64,000 nt of DNA, from positions 62,001 to 126,000 of the forward strand of contig NZ_FRBY01000006.1 of NCBI RefSeq assembly GCF_900142735.1, in the 5' to 3' direction. Positions 25,974 to 33,491 of this stretch are shown here, in pieces (within the stretch, counting starts at the first letter, position 1; every line of letters starts with the position of its first letter). The stretch comes from Flavobacterium saccharophilum. GTDB lineage: Bacteria; Bacteroidota; Bacteroidia; Flavobacteriales; Flavobacteriaceae. Below the pieces are notes generated by a model that worked only from the letters and a program-made list of their open reading frames with translations, was not told the origin of the DNA and made no database searches. Both the position numbers and the translations under genes were made by a program.

Positions 25974-26729
25974 TTATTTTTCAAACTCAACATCAAAGTT
26001 AAGTTTGTCAGGATTCTCCATATAATCCGTGAAAGGGTATTGAATTGTAATTGTTTTTCTATCCTCGCTAAACAATGCATTTGGGTTCGAAACCTTTTTT
26101 ACACGTTTAGGAAAATGATATTTAATAACATAGTTAGACGAAGCAAACATCATTTTTGACATATCTGCTGTTGAATCAGCAGGTTTCTCTGCAAGTTTCT
26201 GCTTGTCTATGATTGCTTTACGCGTAAATTTCTTTCCGTCATACGTATAACTTAGCTTGCTTTTATTGTCTCCCAAACCTGCAAACGGTGTTGCCGGAGC
26301 AGTTCCGCCTTCCAGTTTTTGAAGCGTACTCATTGATTGCAATATATCTTGTAATTCGCTTACACTTTTAAAATCGGTAGCAATGTTCATTAAGAATTGT
26401 TTTTGCTCTCCATTCATTTTTATATTGAAAACAAAATTTTCTAATTTTTTAATTTCTTTCTGAGCTTCCGGAGATAATTTTGAAATACTATCTTGTTTTT
26501 CAGCAATTAATTGTTTGAAGGTAAAAGTAGAATCGATATTTTTTTTAGCATCGGCTCCCATTTGATTTCCTAGTTGATCGCCTGCCATTTCCATCAAAGC
26601 CGAACCGTCAATGTCTACAGAGAATTTTCCGCTTCCGTTATCATTAACATACATATTTTCAGTAAAAGTACAGCTTGTAAGTGTTGCCACTAAAAAAGAA
26701 AAACTAAGTAATTTATATAATTTCATCAT
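25974..26729 (-). CDS. Lipoprotein, paralogue of the gene at 26850
   Basis: 251 residues. A lipoprotein signal with lipobox LTSC (Cys20) is followed by a short motif with a pattern Asn-x-x-Gly-Ser-Gly (VNDNGSGKFSVDID), a helix-rich middle, and a C-terminal beta region (YVIKYHFPKRVKKVSNPNA). It aligns over most of its length with the next gene upstream, so it arose by tandem duplication. Function unknown. It is co-transcribed with lipB. Confidence 0.75.
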   Translation of the reverse strand: MMKLYKLLSFSFLVATLTSCTFTENMYVNDNGSGKFSVDIDGSALMEMAGDQLGNQMGADAKKNIDSTFTFKQLIAEKQDSISKLSPEAQKEIKKLENFVFNIKMNGEQKQFLMNIATDFKSVSELQDILQSMSTLQKLEGGTAPATPFAGLGDNKSKLSYTYDGKKFTRKAIIDKQKLAEKPADSTADMSKMMFASSNYVIKYHFPKRVKKVSNPNALFSEDRKTITIQYPFTDYMENPDKLNFDVEFEK

Positions 26730-26743
26730 GGTTAATTTTTTAT

Positions 26744-26751
26744 CAAAGATA
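26744..26751 (-). promoter_or_regulatory. Probable lipoprotein-lipB promoter -7 element
   Basis: TATCTTTG on the minus strand, 14 bases before the start codon. Confidence 0.5.
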
Positions 26752-26773
26752 CGAATCCTATTTTGTTTTTAAA

Positions 26774-26806
26774 GATTCTGAGATTCTAAGGTTCTAAGGT
26801 TCTTAG
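26774..26806. repeat. GATTCTGAG/GATTCTAAG simple repeat
   Basis: Degenerate tandem words GATTCTGA, GATTCTAAG, GTTCTAAG, GTTCTTAG. Similar words occur at 27584-27620, next to the paralogous lipoprotein gene. Confidence 0.65.
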
Positions 26807-26849
26807 TTTTTATTTTAGTAACTTCTAATCTCTTTTTAATATTATTTTT

Positions 26850-27575
26850 TTAGTTGCTTTGTTCCAAAACAACTTCTAAATTCGTTATTTCAGGATTTTG
26901 TAAACAATCGGAAAGTTGAAATTCTAATGTTAGTGATTTTTTATCGGGACTGAGAATGGCTTTTTCATTTGAAACTGATTTTATTTTTCCCGGAAAATGA
27001 TATTTTAAGGTGTAGGATTGTACTAATTTATATTTGGCATACGCTTTTTTTCTTTCTTCAAGCATTTTTTTATTCTTATCAAACTCTTGCTGATCAACAA
27101 TAACTAAATTCCTTTTAAAAGTAAATCCGTCGAAGGTATATTTTATTTTAAAAAATTCTTTTGAAACCGGATAATTCTCTTTTAAAGAATTTGCTAAACT
27201 AAGACTTTCATAGACATTCGGTAATTCTTCTATTTTTTTAAAGTCGGAAGAAATTACATTAAAATTTTCCATTTGAATTGGATCTAGCTTTACATGCATT
27301 TTAACATTAGCGTGTTCCTGAAACAGTTCCTGGTCCGATTTATTAAATTTCACAAACGTTTCCTTATACTTTGTGATGTAGTCCTGAAAAACAAATAGTG
27401 TGTCTATAAATTTTTCTGAGCTTGAAAGAGGGCGTCCTAATTGCATATAACTGTTTTCGTCTCGCAATTGAAAAACCTCAATACTTCCGCTTCCGTCCGG
27501 ATTGATCTTTATGGTTTCGGTAATTTGGCAGCTTGTGGCTAAAAGTAAGAGTAGAAAGGCTTTTATGATTTTCAT
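26850..27575 (-). CDS. Lipoprotein, paralogue of the gene at 25974
   Basis: 241 residues. Lipobox ATSC with Cys16, then an INPDGSGSIEV segment matching the same position in its neighbour, a helical middle, and a C-terminal region (SYTLKYHFPGKIKSVSNEKA) closely matching the neighbour. It is predicted to be anchored in the outer or inner membrane, with no known role. It is the first of three same-strand genes (lipoprotein, lipoprotein, lipB), although a separate promoter serves the second. Confidence 0.73.
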   Translation of the reverse strand: MKIIKAFLLLLLATSCQITETIKINPDGSGSIEVFQLRDENSYMQLGRPLSSSEKFIDTLFVFQDYITKYKETFVKFNKSDQELFQEHANVKMHVKLDPIQMENFNVISSDFKKIEELPNVYESLSLANSLKENYPVSKEFFKIKYTFDGFTFKRNLVIVDQQEFDKNKKMLEERKKAYAKYKLVQSYTLKYHFPGKIKSVSNEKAILSPDKKSLTLEFQLSDCLQNPEITNLEVVLEQSN

Positions 27576-27708
27576 TTTTCGAAAGGTTCTGAGATTCTGA
27601 GTTGCTAAGATACTGAGGTTTTTCTTTAATTTCTTACAGAAATTATATTTTGTCGGTTTGTTTTATCATTCCAACTCAAACGTCTTTTGAAAACCAAAAC
27701 TTCTAGTC

Positions 27709-27777
27709 TAGCCCCGATAGCAGCGGTATCCTTTTTTGCTTTTTCTGCAAAAAAGATACAAGTGAATAGCGGGACTG
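27709..27777. repeat. AGCCCCGAT-type palindromic element (full length)
   Basis: It begins TAGCCCCGAT, has a central hairpin TATCCTTTTTTGC...GCAAAAAAGATA with one bulged C, and ends AGCGGGACTG. The element at 45849-45926 has the same ends and the same bulged hairpin with a different loop. Confidence 0.85.
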
Positions 27778-27852
27778 AAGGTGATTGAAATACGATAATT
27801 TTCTGCTTCAAAAAATCTAAAACCTTCATTCTGAAATCTACATTCTTTTCTT

Positions 27853-27860
27853 TATCTTTG
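27853..27860 (+). promoter_or_regulatory. lysS promoter -7 element
   Basis: TATCTTTG matches TAnnTTTG. It lies 23 bases before the lysS ATG. Confidence 0.7.
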
Positions 27861-27883
27861 CACACTTAAAAAAAGAGCACAAA

Positions 27884-29587
27884 ATGGCATTATCAGAACA
27901 AGAAATCATTAGAAGAGAAAAACTTCAAAACTTACGCAACTTAGGAATCAATCCTTATCCGGCTAATCTTTTTCCAGTAAATCATACTTCAAAGCAAGTG
28001 AAGGAGTCGTTTGAAGAAGGTAAGAAGGTGATCGTTGCGGGACGTTTGATGAGTGTTCGTGATCAGGGAAAAGCTTGTTTTGCAGAATTGCAGGATAGCG
28101 AAGGGCGTTTGCAATTGTACGTAAATCGCGATGTTTTGTGCGAAGGTGATGATAAAACATTATACAATACGGTTTTTAAAAAATTAACCGATTTAGGAGA
28201 TTTTATTGGTATTGAAGGAGAATTGTTTACTACGAAAGTGGGTGCACAATGTATTCGTGTTGACGGATTTACTTTTTTAAGTAAAACACTTCGTCCACTT
28301 CCCTTGCCAAAAACAGATGAAGAAGGAAATGTTCACGATGCATTTAATGATCCTGAATTGCGTTACAGAATGCGTTATGTAGATCTAACAGTGAATCAAC
28401 ACGTTAAAGAAACTTTTATTAAACGTACAAAGTTGTTTAGCGCTATGCGTGGTTATTTTAACGATGCAGGATATCTTGAGGTTGAAACTCCGGTTTTACA
28501 GCCTATTCCGGGTGGTGCTGCGGCGCGTCCGTTTACCACGCACCATAATTCGCTTGATATTCCGCTTTACATGCGTATTGCAAACGAATTGTATTTGAAA
28601 AGATTAATTGTTGGTGGTTTTGAAGGTGTTTATGAGTTCTCTAAAAACTTTAGAAATGAAGGAATGGACAGAACGCATAATCCTGAATTTACCGCTATGG
28701 AAATATATGTAGCCTACAAAGACTACAACTGGATGATGGAATTTGCTGAAGGTTTGCTTGAGCATTGTGCGATTGCTGTAAACGGAACTAGCGAAGTTAC
28801 TTTTGGCGAGCATAAAATCAATTTTAAAGCGCCTTACGCACGTGTTACAATGACAGATTCTATCAAACATTTTACTGGTTTTGACATTTCTGGAAAAAGC
28901 GAAGACGAATTGTTTGAAGCTGCAAGAGGAATGGGAATCGACGTTGATAAAACAATGGGTAAAGGAAAATTGATTGATGAGATTTTTGGAGCAAAATGCG
29001 AAGGAAATTATATTCAGCCAACTTTCATTACGGATTATCCGAAAGAAATGTCACCTTTATGTAAAGAACACCGCGATAATCCTGAACTTACAGAGCGTTT
29101 TGAATTGATGGTTTGTGGTAAAGAAATCGCAAATGCTTATTCTGAGTTAAATGACCCGATTGACCAGCGTGAGCGTTTTGAAGACCAAATGCGTTTGTCT
29201 GAAAAAGGTGATGATGAAGCTAACGGAATTATCGATGAGGATTTCTTAAGAGCTTTGGAATACGGTATGCCTCCAACATCTGGAATGGGAATTGGTATGG
29301 ATCGTTTGATTATGTATTTAACAAATAATGCATCGATTCAGGAAGTTTTATTGTTCCCGCAAATGCGTCCGGAGAAAAAACAAGCTCAGATTGAATTGTC
29401 TGATGAAGAAAAATTTATCGTAGATTTATTGAAAGGAAATGAAAATAAAATGGATCTTCAGCAATTAAAAATTACTGCTAACTTAAGCGGTAAAAAATGG
29501 GATGCGTCAATGAAAAATTTATCTAAACACGGTTTGACGAAGGTTGCTGTGGAAGGTGAGTTTAAGTTTGTGGAATTGGTGGAGTAG
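27884..29587 (+). CDS. lysS: Lysyl-tRNA synthetase, class II
   Basis: 567 residues. An N-terminal anticodon-binding OB fold (about 50-150) is followed by the class II catalytic core with motif 2 (FRNEGMDRTHNPEF) and motif 3 (GMGIGMDRL). About 65 residues follow motif 3 and look like a small helical, winged-helix-like extension absent from the E. coli enzyme; the function of the extension is unknown. It has its own promoter and a strong terminator. Confidence 0.98.
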   Translation: MALSEQEIIRREKLQNLRNLGINPYPANLFPVNHTSKQVKESFEEGKKVIVAGRLMSVRDQGKACFAELQDSEGRLQLYVNRDVLCEGDDKTLYNTVFKKLTDLGDFIGIEGELFTTKVGAQCIRVDGFTFLSKTLRPLPLPKTDEEGNVHDAFNDPELRYRMRYVDLTVNQHVKETFIKRTKLFSAMRGYFNDAGYLEVETPVLQPIPGGAAARPFTTHHNSLDIPLYMRIANELYLKRLIVGGFEGVYEFSKNFRNEGMDRTHNPEFTAMEIYVAYKDYNWMMEFAEGLLEHCAIAVNGTSEVTFGEHKINFKAPYARVTMTDSIKHFTGFDISGKSEDELFEAARGMGIDVDKTMGKGKLIDEIFGAKCEGNYIQPTFITDYPKEMSPLCKEHRDNPELTERFELMVCGKEIANAYSELNDPIDQRERFEDQMRLSEKGDDEANGIIDEDFLRALEYGMPPTSGMGIGMDRLIMYLTNNASIQEVLLFPQMRPEKKQAQIELSDEEKFIVDLLKGNENKMDLQQLKITANLSGKKWDASMKNLSKHGLTKVAVEGEFKFVELVE

Positions 29588-29613
29588 ATTTTAATCTTAT
29601 TTTATTATAATAT

Positions 29614-29648
29614 AGCCCGACAGGTTTTAAAACTTGTCGGGCTTTTTA
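29614..29648 (+). terminator. lysS terminator
   Basis: About 15-bp near-perfect inverted repeat AGCCCGACA...TGTCGGGCT followed by a T run. The stem shares its CCCGACA core with the terminator after the toxin gene (30221-30254). Confidence 0.92.
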
Positions 29649-29659
29649 TTAAATTTACA

Positions 29660-29667
29660 TAACTTTG
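29660..29667 (+). promoter_or_regulatory. Toxin-antitoxin promoter -7 element
   Basis: TAACTTTG matches TAnnTTTG, 21 bases before the antitoxin ATG. Confidence 0.65.
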
Positions 29668-29688
29668 ATTATTTAAAATCGCATTACT

Positions 29689-29922
29689 ATGGGAACTTTA
29701 GAAATAAAACTAGAAATATTTGACAAGTTAAAGAATATTGAAGATATAAGCTTACTTGAAAAAATTAGAAATCTCTTGAAAAATGCAGATAGTTCTGAAG
29801 TTTATCAATTTGAACAATATGAATTGGATATGCTGAAAGAAAGTGAGGAAGATATTAAATATGGCAGAGTTATTTCTCAGGAAGATTTAGACAAAGAAGA
29901 TTTAGAATGGCTTTCAAAATAA
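29689..29922 (+). CDS. Antitoxin of a ParE/RelE-type toxin-antitoxin pair
   Basis: 77 residues, acidic, mostly helical by composition. No recognised DNA-binding domain can be named. The C-terminal segment (EEDIKYGRVISQEDLDKED) is the kind of charged region that wraps the toxin. It overlaps the toxin gene by 16 bases, typical of translationally coupled toxin-antitoxin pairs. Identity as antitoxin is inferred mainly from the partner. Confidence 0.78.
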   Translation: MGTLEIKLEIFDKLKNIEDISLLEKIRNLLKNADSSEVYQFEQYELDMLKESEEDIKYGRVISQEDLDKEDLEWLSK

Positions 29923-30212
29923 TCTGGACCAATACTGCTGTTTTACAAAGAAGAAAAATATTAAATTACTGGAAGAAAAGAAATAAATCTGCAACTTATT
30001 CAAAAAAGTTAATTGTTGAAATCATGGAAAGGGTTCATTTTTTATCTCTCAATCCTGAAATTTATATTAAAACAAGTTTTCCTGATATTCGAACTTCTAC
30101 ACTAGGTCATTATAATATCTTTTACAGAATAACTAACAATGAACTAATTGTTTTAGCATTTTGGGACAACCGTAGAAACCCCAAAATACTGTATAAAATA
30201 TTAAATAAATAA
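29907..30212 (+). CDS. ParE/RelE-superfamily toxin
   Basis: 101 residues, basic. It has the family layout: an N-terminal beta strand (FKIIWTNTAVLQRRKIL), two helices, then a beta sheet with the TSTLGHYNIFYRITNNELIVLAFWDNRRNP pattern. RelE members cut mRNA on the ribosome and ParE members poison gyrase; the residues do not decide between them. It is downstream of and overlaps the antitoxin gene. The pair sits between lysS and a lipoprotein gene with similar hairpins on both sides. Confidence 0.85.
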   Translation: MAFKIIWTNTAVLQRRKILNYWKKRNKSATYSKKLIVEIMERVHFLSLNPEIYIKTSFPDIRTSTLGHYNIFYRITNNELIVLAFWDNRRNPKILYKILNK

Positions 30213-30220
30213 TCAATGCA

Positions 30221-30254
30221 AACCCGACAAAATTAAAAATCTGTCGGGTTTTTT
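30221..30254 (+). terminator. Toxin-antitoxin terminator
   Basis: 9-bp stem AACCCGACA/TGTCGGGTT, a 12-base loop, then a T run. The stem sequence repeats the core of the lysS terminator. Confidence 0.9.
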
Positions 30255-30258
30255 ATTT

Positions 30259-30861
30259 CTAAAACGAATACTTCTCCAATTTCTTAGCATTTATATCCAA
30301 AACAACAGGCGAATCTTTAGGGATATCTCCTTTCCATTTTTCCTGAACGGATGGATTCGAAGGATATTTTCCGTTTTTCATTTTTAGAAAATGCAAAGCA
30401 TTGCCGCTTTTAAAAATTAAATCTTTAAAATTTTCTGAGGAAGTTGTTCCTATAAAAATCGGAAAATCAGTTACGGTAAATGAGTTGATTACACTTCCGT
30501 CATTATTTAAAATATATCCCGAACAGCCTCCACTTCCGCAAAAGTACGAATTGGAGAAACCTACAAAATATTCATTTTTCTTATCGTTATTTAAATCGTA
30601 AGCTTCATAATAAAAGTATCGATCGTCTTTTGTCATCGCCGGCAAATCTTTCTTTAATAAAACTGTAAGCTGTTTTCTTATTAGTTCAACCGTTTTATCA
30701 TCTTTGGCCGGAACGTCACTCAAATTGGCAGTACCTCCCAATGTTTTTGATAAGGTATCCTGAGCAATGGTTTTAATTATATTTTTTGATGCTGGCTTTT
30801 CTTTGTTTTGACAAGAAACCATCCCCAGAACTATAAATGCAACTAAAATTTTCGTTTTCAT
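30259..30861 (-). CDS. Lipoprotein of unknown function
   Basis: 200 residues. Lipobox VSC with Cys17, followed by a Lys/Thr-rich tether (about 18-60). The globular part contains a calcium-loop-like DLNNDKKNEYFVG segment and an FCGSGGCSGYIL segment, in which a Cys-x4-Cys pair could form a disulfide. This pattern is common in Bacteroidota lipoproteins of unknown role. Confidence 0.7.
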   Translation of the reverse strand: MKTKILVAFIVLGMVSCQNKEKPASKNIIKTIAQDTLSKTLGGTANLSDVPAKDDKTVELIRKQLTVLLKKDLPAMTKDDRYFYYEAYDLNNDKKNEYFVGFSNSYFCGSGGCSGYILNNDGSVINSFTVTDFPIFIGTTSSENFKDLIFKSGNALHFLKMKNGKYPSNPSVQEKWKGDIPKDSPVVLDINAKKLEKYSF

Positions 30862-30881
30862 AATTTCTATTTTTAAATTCT

Positions 30882-30889
30882 CAAATCTA
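30882..30889 (-). promoter_or_regulatory. Probable promoter -7 element of the lipoprotein gene at 30259
   Basis: TAGATTTG on the minus strand, 20 bases before the start codon. It overlaps the spacer after D-lactate dehydrogenase. Confidence 0.5.
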
Positions 30890-30891
30890 TT

Positions 30892-31917
30892 TTAAACCAA
30901 TAAAGCCGCATTATTTTCAATATCATTTTGAGTTACTAATGCTTTGATATTATTAAAAGTAATCAAAGCAATTTGCGTTAAAGCTTCGTTGGTAAAGAAA
31001 GCCTGATGGGCCGTAACCAAAACATTTGGAAAACTCATTAAACGCTGAATCGCATCATCCTGAATAATATCTGCAGATAAATCCCTGAAAAACAGTTTTT
31101 CTTCCTGTTCATAAACGTCAATTCCTAAATAACCAATTTTACCTTCTTTCAAACCTTCAATAACGCAGGCTGTTTCAATTAATCCGCCACGGCTGGTGTT
31201 GATGATCATGACGCTGTCTTTCATTTCATCGATAGACTTGCTATTGATTATATGTTTGGTTTGTTGGTTTAGTGGACAATGCAACGAAATAATATCGCTT
31301 GATTTAAAAATAGTTTCTAAGGAAACAAACTCCACTCCGTCTTTTTCCATTTCAGTATTCGTTACAATATCATAAGCGAGAACTTTACAGCCAAAACCCA
31401 GGGCAATTTTAGCAAAAGCTTTTCCGATATTTCCGGTTCCGATAATTCCGATTGTTTTTCCAAATAAATCAAAACCTAATAAGCCGTTTAGAGAAAAATT
31501 TTGTTCACGAACTCTATTATAAGCTTTATGCGTTTTTCTGTTTAAAGTCAAAATCATAGCCATGGCATGTTCTGCAACAGCCTGAGGAGAATATGCCGGA
31601 ACGCGACAAACTTTTAAATTGTACTTTTTGGCTGCTTCTAAATCAACATTATTAAAACCGGCACAGCGTAAAGCAATAATTTTCACCTTCTTTTCTGCCA
31701 ACTGTTTAATGACGGCTTCATTGACAATATCATTCACAAAAACACAAACTATTGATGCATCTTCGATTAAAATTACCGTTTGCGGATTCAATTGTGTTTC
31801 AAAGAAATCCAGCTCAAAACCAAAATCTGCATTGTATTTATTAAAAAAAGTTTTGTCGTAAGGCTGGGTTGAAAAAAAGGCAATTTTATTATTGTTTGAT
31901 GATGATTCTAAATTCAT
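30892..31917 (-). CDS. ldhA: D-lactate dehydrogenase (D-2-hydroxyacid dehydrogenase)
   Basis: 341 residues. The NAD-binding motif GTGNIG is at residues 160-165. Catalytic Arg243 (NTSRGG), Glu272 (DVYEQE) and His304 (TAHQAF) align in spacing with E. coli LdhA. The GYLGIDVYEQEEKLFF stretch is typical of fermentative D-lactate dehydrogenase rather than formate or glycerate enzymes. It reduces pyruvate to D-lactate or the reverse. Confidence 0.9.
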   Translation of the reverse strand: MNLESSSNNNKIAFFSTQPYDKTFFNKYNADFGFELDFFETQLNPQTVILIEDASIVCVFVNDIVNEAVIKQLAEKKVKIIALRCAGFNNVDLEAAKKYNLKVCRVPAYSPQAVAEHAMAMILTLNRKTHKAYNRVREQNFSLNGLLGFDLFGKTIGIIGTGNIGKAFAKIALGFGCKVLAYDIVTNTEMEKDGVEFVSLETIFKSSDIISLHCPLNQQTKHIINSKSIDEMKDSVMIINTSRGGLIETACVIEGLKEGKIGYLGIDVYEQEEKLFFRDLSADIIQDDAIQRLMSFPNVLVTAHQAFFTNEALTQIALITFNNIKALVTQNDIENNAALLV

Positions 31918-32021
31918 AATAACTTCTTATAGGTTTGTAATTCATTAATACCTTAAAAATACGCAATTAATTCTATACTTATTATCTGATACCAATCGTT
32001 TTAAATAATTAATTTTCAATT

Positions 32022-32091
32022 TGTTAAATAAAATACAATTCTTTACTTCAGATTAAACCTAATGAATTTGACAAAGTCTAACTGATATAAC
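32022..32091 (+). promoter_or_regulatory. Duplicated upstream control region, copy 1
   Basis: It carries TGTTAAATAAAA at 32022, GATTAAAC at 32051 and AAGTCTAACTGATATAA from about 32074. The second Spy-like gene has the same three blocks at the same spacing (32631, 32660, 32683). Neither copy has a TAnnTTTG element, which suggests a different sigma factor or an activator-dependent promoter. Confidence 0.65.
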
Positions 32092-32109
32092 AATTAAAAA
32101 ACTTACCTC

Positions 32110-32559
32110 ATGAAAAAATTATTTATCGCAGCTTTGTTATTCGTTGGAGTAGCAAGTTTTGCACAAGACACTGATAATGCAACTCAGGATCATAAAGAGC
32201 ACAGGGAAAGAATGACTCCTGAACAACGCAATGAGAAGCAGTTGAAAAAACTAACTTCAGAATTAACCTTAGATGCCAATCAACAAGCGCAGGTAAAACA
32301 ATTATTAGCAGACAGAAGTGCAAAAGCTGAAAAATTCCGAGAAGCCCGTGAAGCGAACAAAGACAGCAACGTAAAACCAACAGCAGCAGAAAAAGAAGCC
32401 TTTAAAAAAGAAATGATGGCTGAAAAAGACGCTAACGATGCTAAAATGAAAGCGATTTTGAATGCTGACCAATATACAAAATGGAAAACTATTCAGGCAG
32501 AGAACAAAGACAAGGCTAGAGAAAAAATGAAGGAATACAAAAAAGAAAACAATATGTAA
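32110..32559 (+). CDS. Spy/CpxP-like periplasmic protein, single-domain copy
   Basis: 149 residues with a signal peptide (about 1-18, ending SFAQ). The mature part is very charged and helical, with the repeating pattern LTPEQRNEKQLKKL...LTLDANQQAQVKQLL and ILNADQYTKWK. This matches the LTxxQ-motif Spy/CpxP family of envelope-stress chaperones in general form. The next gene is a longer paralogue. Confidence 0.78.
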   Translation: MKKLFIAALLFVGVASFAQDTDNATQDHKEHRERMTPEQRNEKQLKKLTSELTLDANQQAQVKQLLADRSAKAEKFREAREANKDSNVKPTAAEKEAFKKEMMAEKDANDAKMKAILNADQYTKWKTIQAENKDKAREKMKEYKKENNM

Positions 32560-32566
32560 TGTTTAC

Positions 32567-32593
32567 AAAAAGAGGCTTTTAAGCCTCTTTTTT
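32567..32593 (+). terminator. Terminator of Spy-like gene 1
   Basis: AAAAGAGGCTT/AAGCCTCTTTT stem followed by T residues. It is nearly identical to the terminator of Spy-like gene 2 (33452-33480). Confidence 0.9.
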
Positions 32594-32630
32594 ATTTTTG
32601 AAAATAATTTGTATTTTAATTAATACTTTC

Positions 32631-32700
32631 TGTTAAATAAAAGACAAATCCGACAATTCGATTAAACTTAATAAACGCATTGAAGTCTAATTGTTATAAA
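32631..32700 (+). promoter_or_regulatory. Duplicated upstream control region, copy 2
   Basis: Same blocks at the same spacing as 32022-32091: TGTTAAATAAAA, GATTAAAC and AAGTCTAATTGTTATAA, each aligned to the base. The sequence between the blocks has diverged, so the blocks are probably functional. Confidence 0.65.
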
Positions 32701-32718
32701 CCTTTTTAAAAACGAATT

Positions 32719-33441
32719 ATGAAAAAATTATTTATCGCAGCTTTATTATTCGTTGGAATAGTGAGTTTTGCACAAGACGTCAATCAGAAACCGGCACATC
32801 ATCAAAAAGAAAATTTAACTCCGGAACAACGTAATGAAAAACAGTTACAAAAATTGACTTCTGAATTGAGTTTGGATAAAAAACAACAAGAACAAGTAAA
32901 ACAGCTTTTAGCAGAAAGAAGTGCCAAAGCGGAAAAATTTAAAGCATCTAGAAAAGATATTAAAACAAAACCTACTGATGCAGAAAAAGAAGCTTTTAAA
33001 AAACAAATGGAAACTGAAAAAGCAGCTAACGATGCTAAAATGAAATCCATTTTAAATGCTGATCAATACACTAAATGGACTGCACTAAAAAAAGATCATA
33101 GAAGAAAACATGATCACAAAAGTTCACAGGAACGCGATCAGGCACATTTGCAAAAATTGACAACAGATCTAAGTTTAAATGCTGATCAGCAAAAACAAGT
33201 TGCTGCACTTTTATCTGAAAGAAGTACTAAAATGGAAATGCTTAAAAAGAATAGAAAAGATTCTACTGCAAAACCAACTGATGCTGAAAAAGCTGCCATG
33301 AAAAAACAAATGAAAGAAGATCACAAAGCAACAGATGCAAAAATGAAATCAATTTTGAATGCTGACCAATATAAAAAATGGACTGCGATTCAAAAAGAGC
33401 ATAAAGACAAAATGAAAGATCACAGAAAAGAGAAAATGTAA
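32719..33441 (+). CDS. Spy/CpxP-like periplasmic protein, two-domain copy
   Basis: 240 residues. The signal peptide is nearly identical to that of the gene at 32110. Two tandem copies of the charged helical domain (about 30-118 and 138-232), each ending in ILNADQY-x-KWT, show an internal duplication. The second half begins with the ERDQAHLQKLTTDL stretch. Likely envelope-stress chaperone. The gene, its control region and its terminator all look copied from a common ancestor with the preceding unit. Confidence 0.78.
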   Translation: MKKLFIAALLFVGIVSFAQDVNQKPAHHQKENLTPEQRNEKQLQKLTSELSLDKKQQEQVKQLLAERSAKAEKFKASRKDIKTKPTDAEKEAFKKQMETEKAANDAKMKSILNADQYTKWTALKKDHRRKHDHKSSQERDQAHLQKLTTDLSLNADQQKQVAALLSERSTKMEMLKKNRKDSTAKPTDAEKAAMKKQMKEDHKATDAKMKSILNADQYKKWTAIQKEHKDKMKDHRKEKM

Positions 33442-33451
33442 TTGAGATCAA

Positions 33452-33480
33452 AAAAAAGAGGCTTTTAAAGCCTCTTTTTT
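33452..33480. terminator. Terminator of Spy-like gene 2, shared with metalloprotease
   Basis: AAAAAAGAGGCTTT/TAAAGCCTCTTTTTT hairpin with T runs on both strands; it separates two convergent genes. Confidence 0.9.
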
Positions 33481-33491
33481 ATTTCTACAAT

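Larger units (their letters stand above)
27576..27883. other. 308-base intergenic region before lysS
   Basis: No gene is supported. It holds a GATTCTGAG-type simple repeat (27584-27620), a full AGCCCCGAT-type palindromic element (27709-27777) and the lysS promoter (27853-27860). Confidence 0.75.

Noticed and set aside
27626..27865. 79-codon open frame on the minus strand before lysS
   Set aside because: It runs through the AGCCCCGAT repeat element and the lysS promoter, and its protein looks unlike any family.
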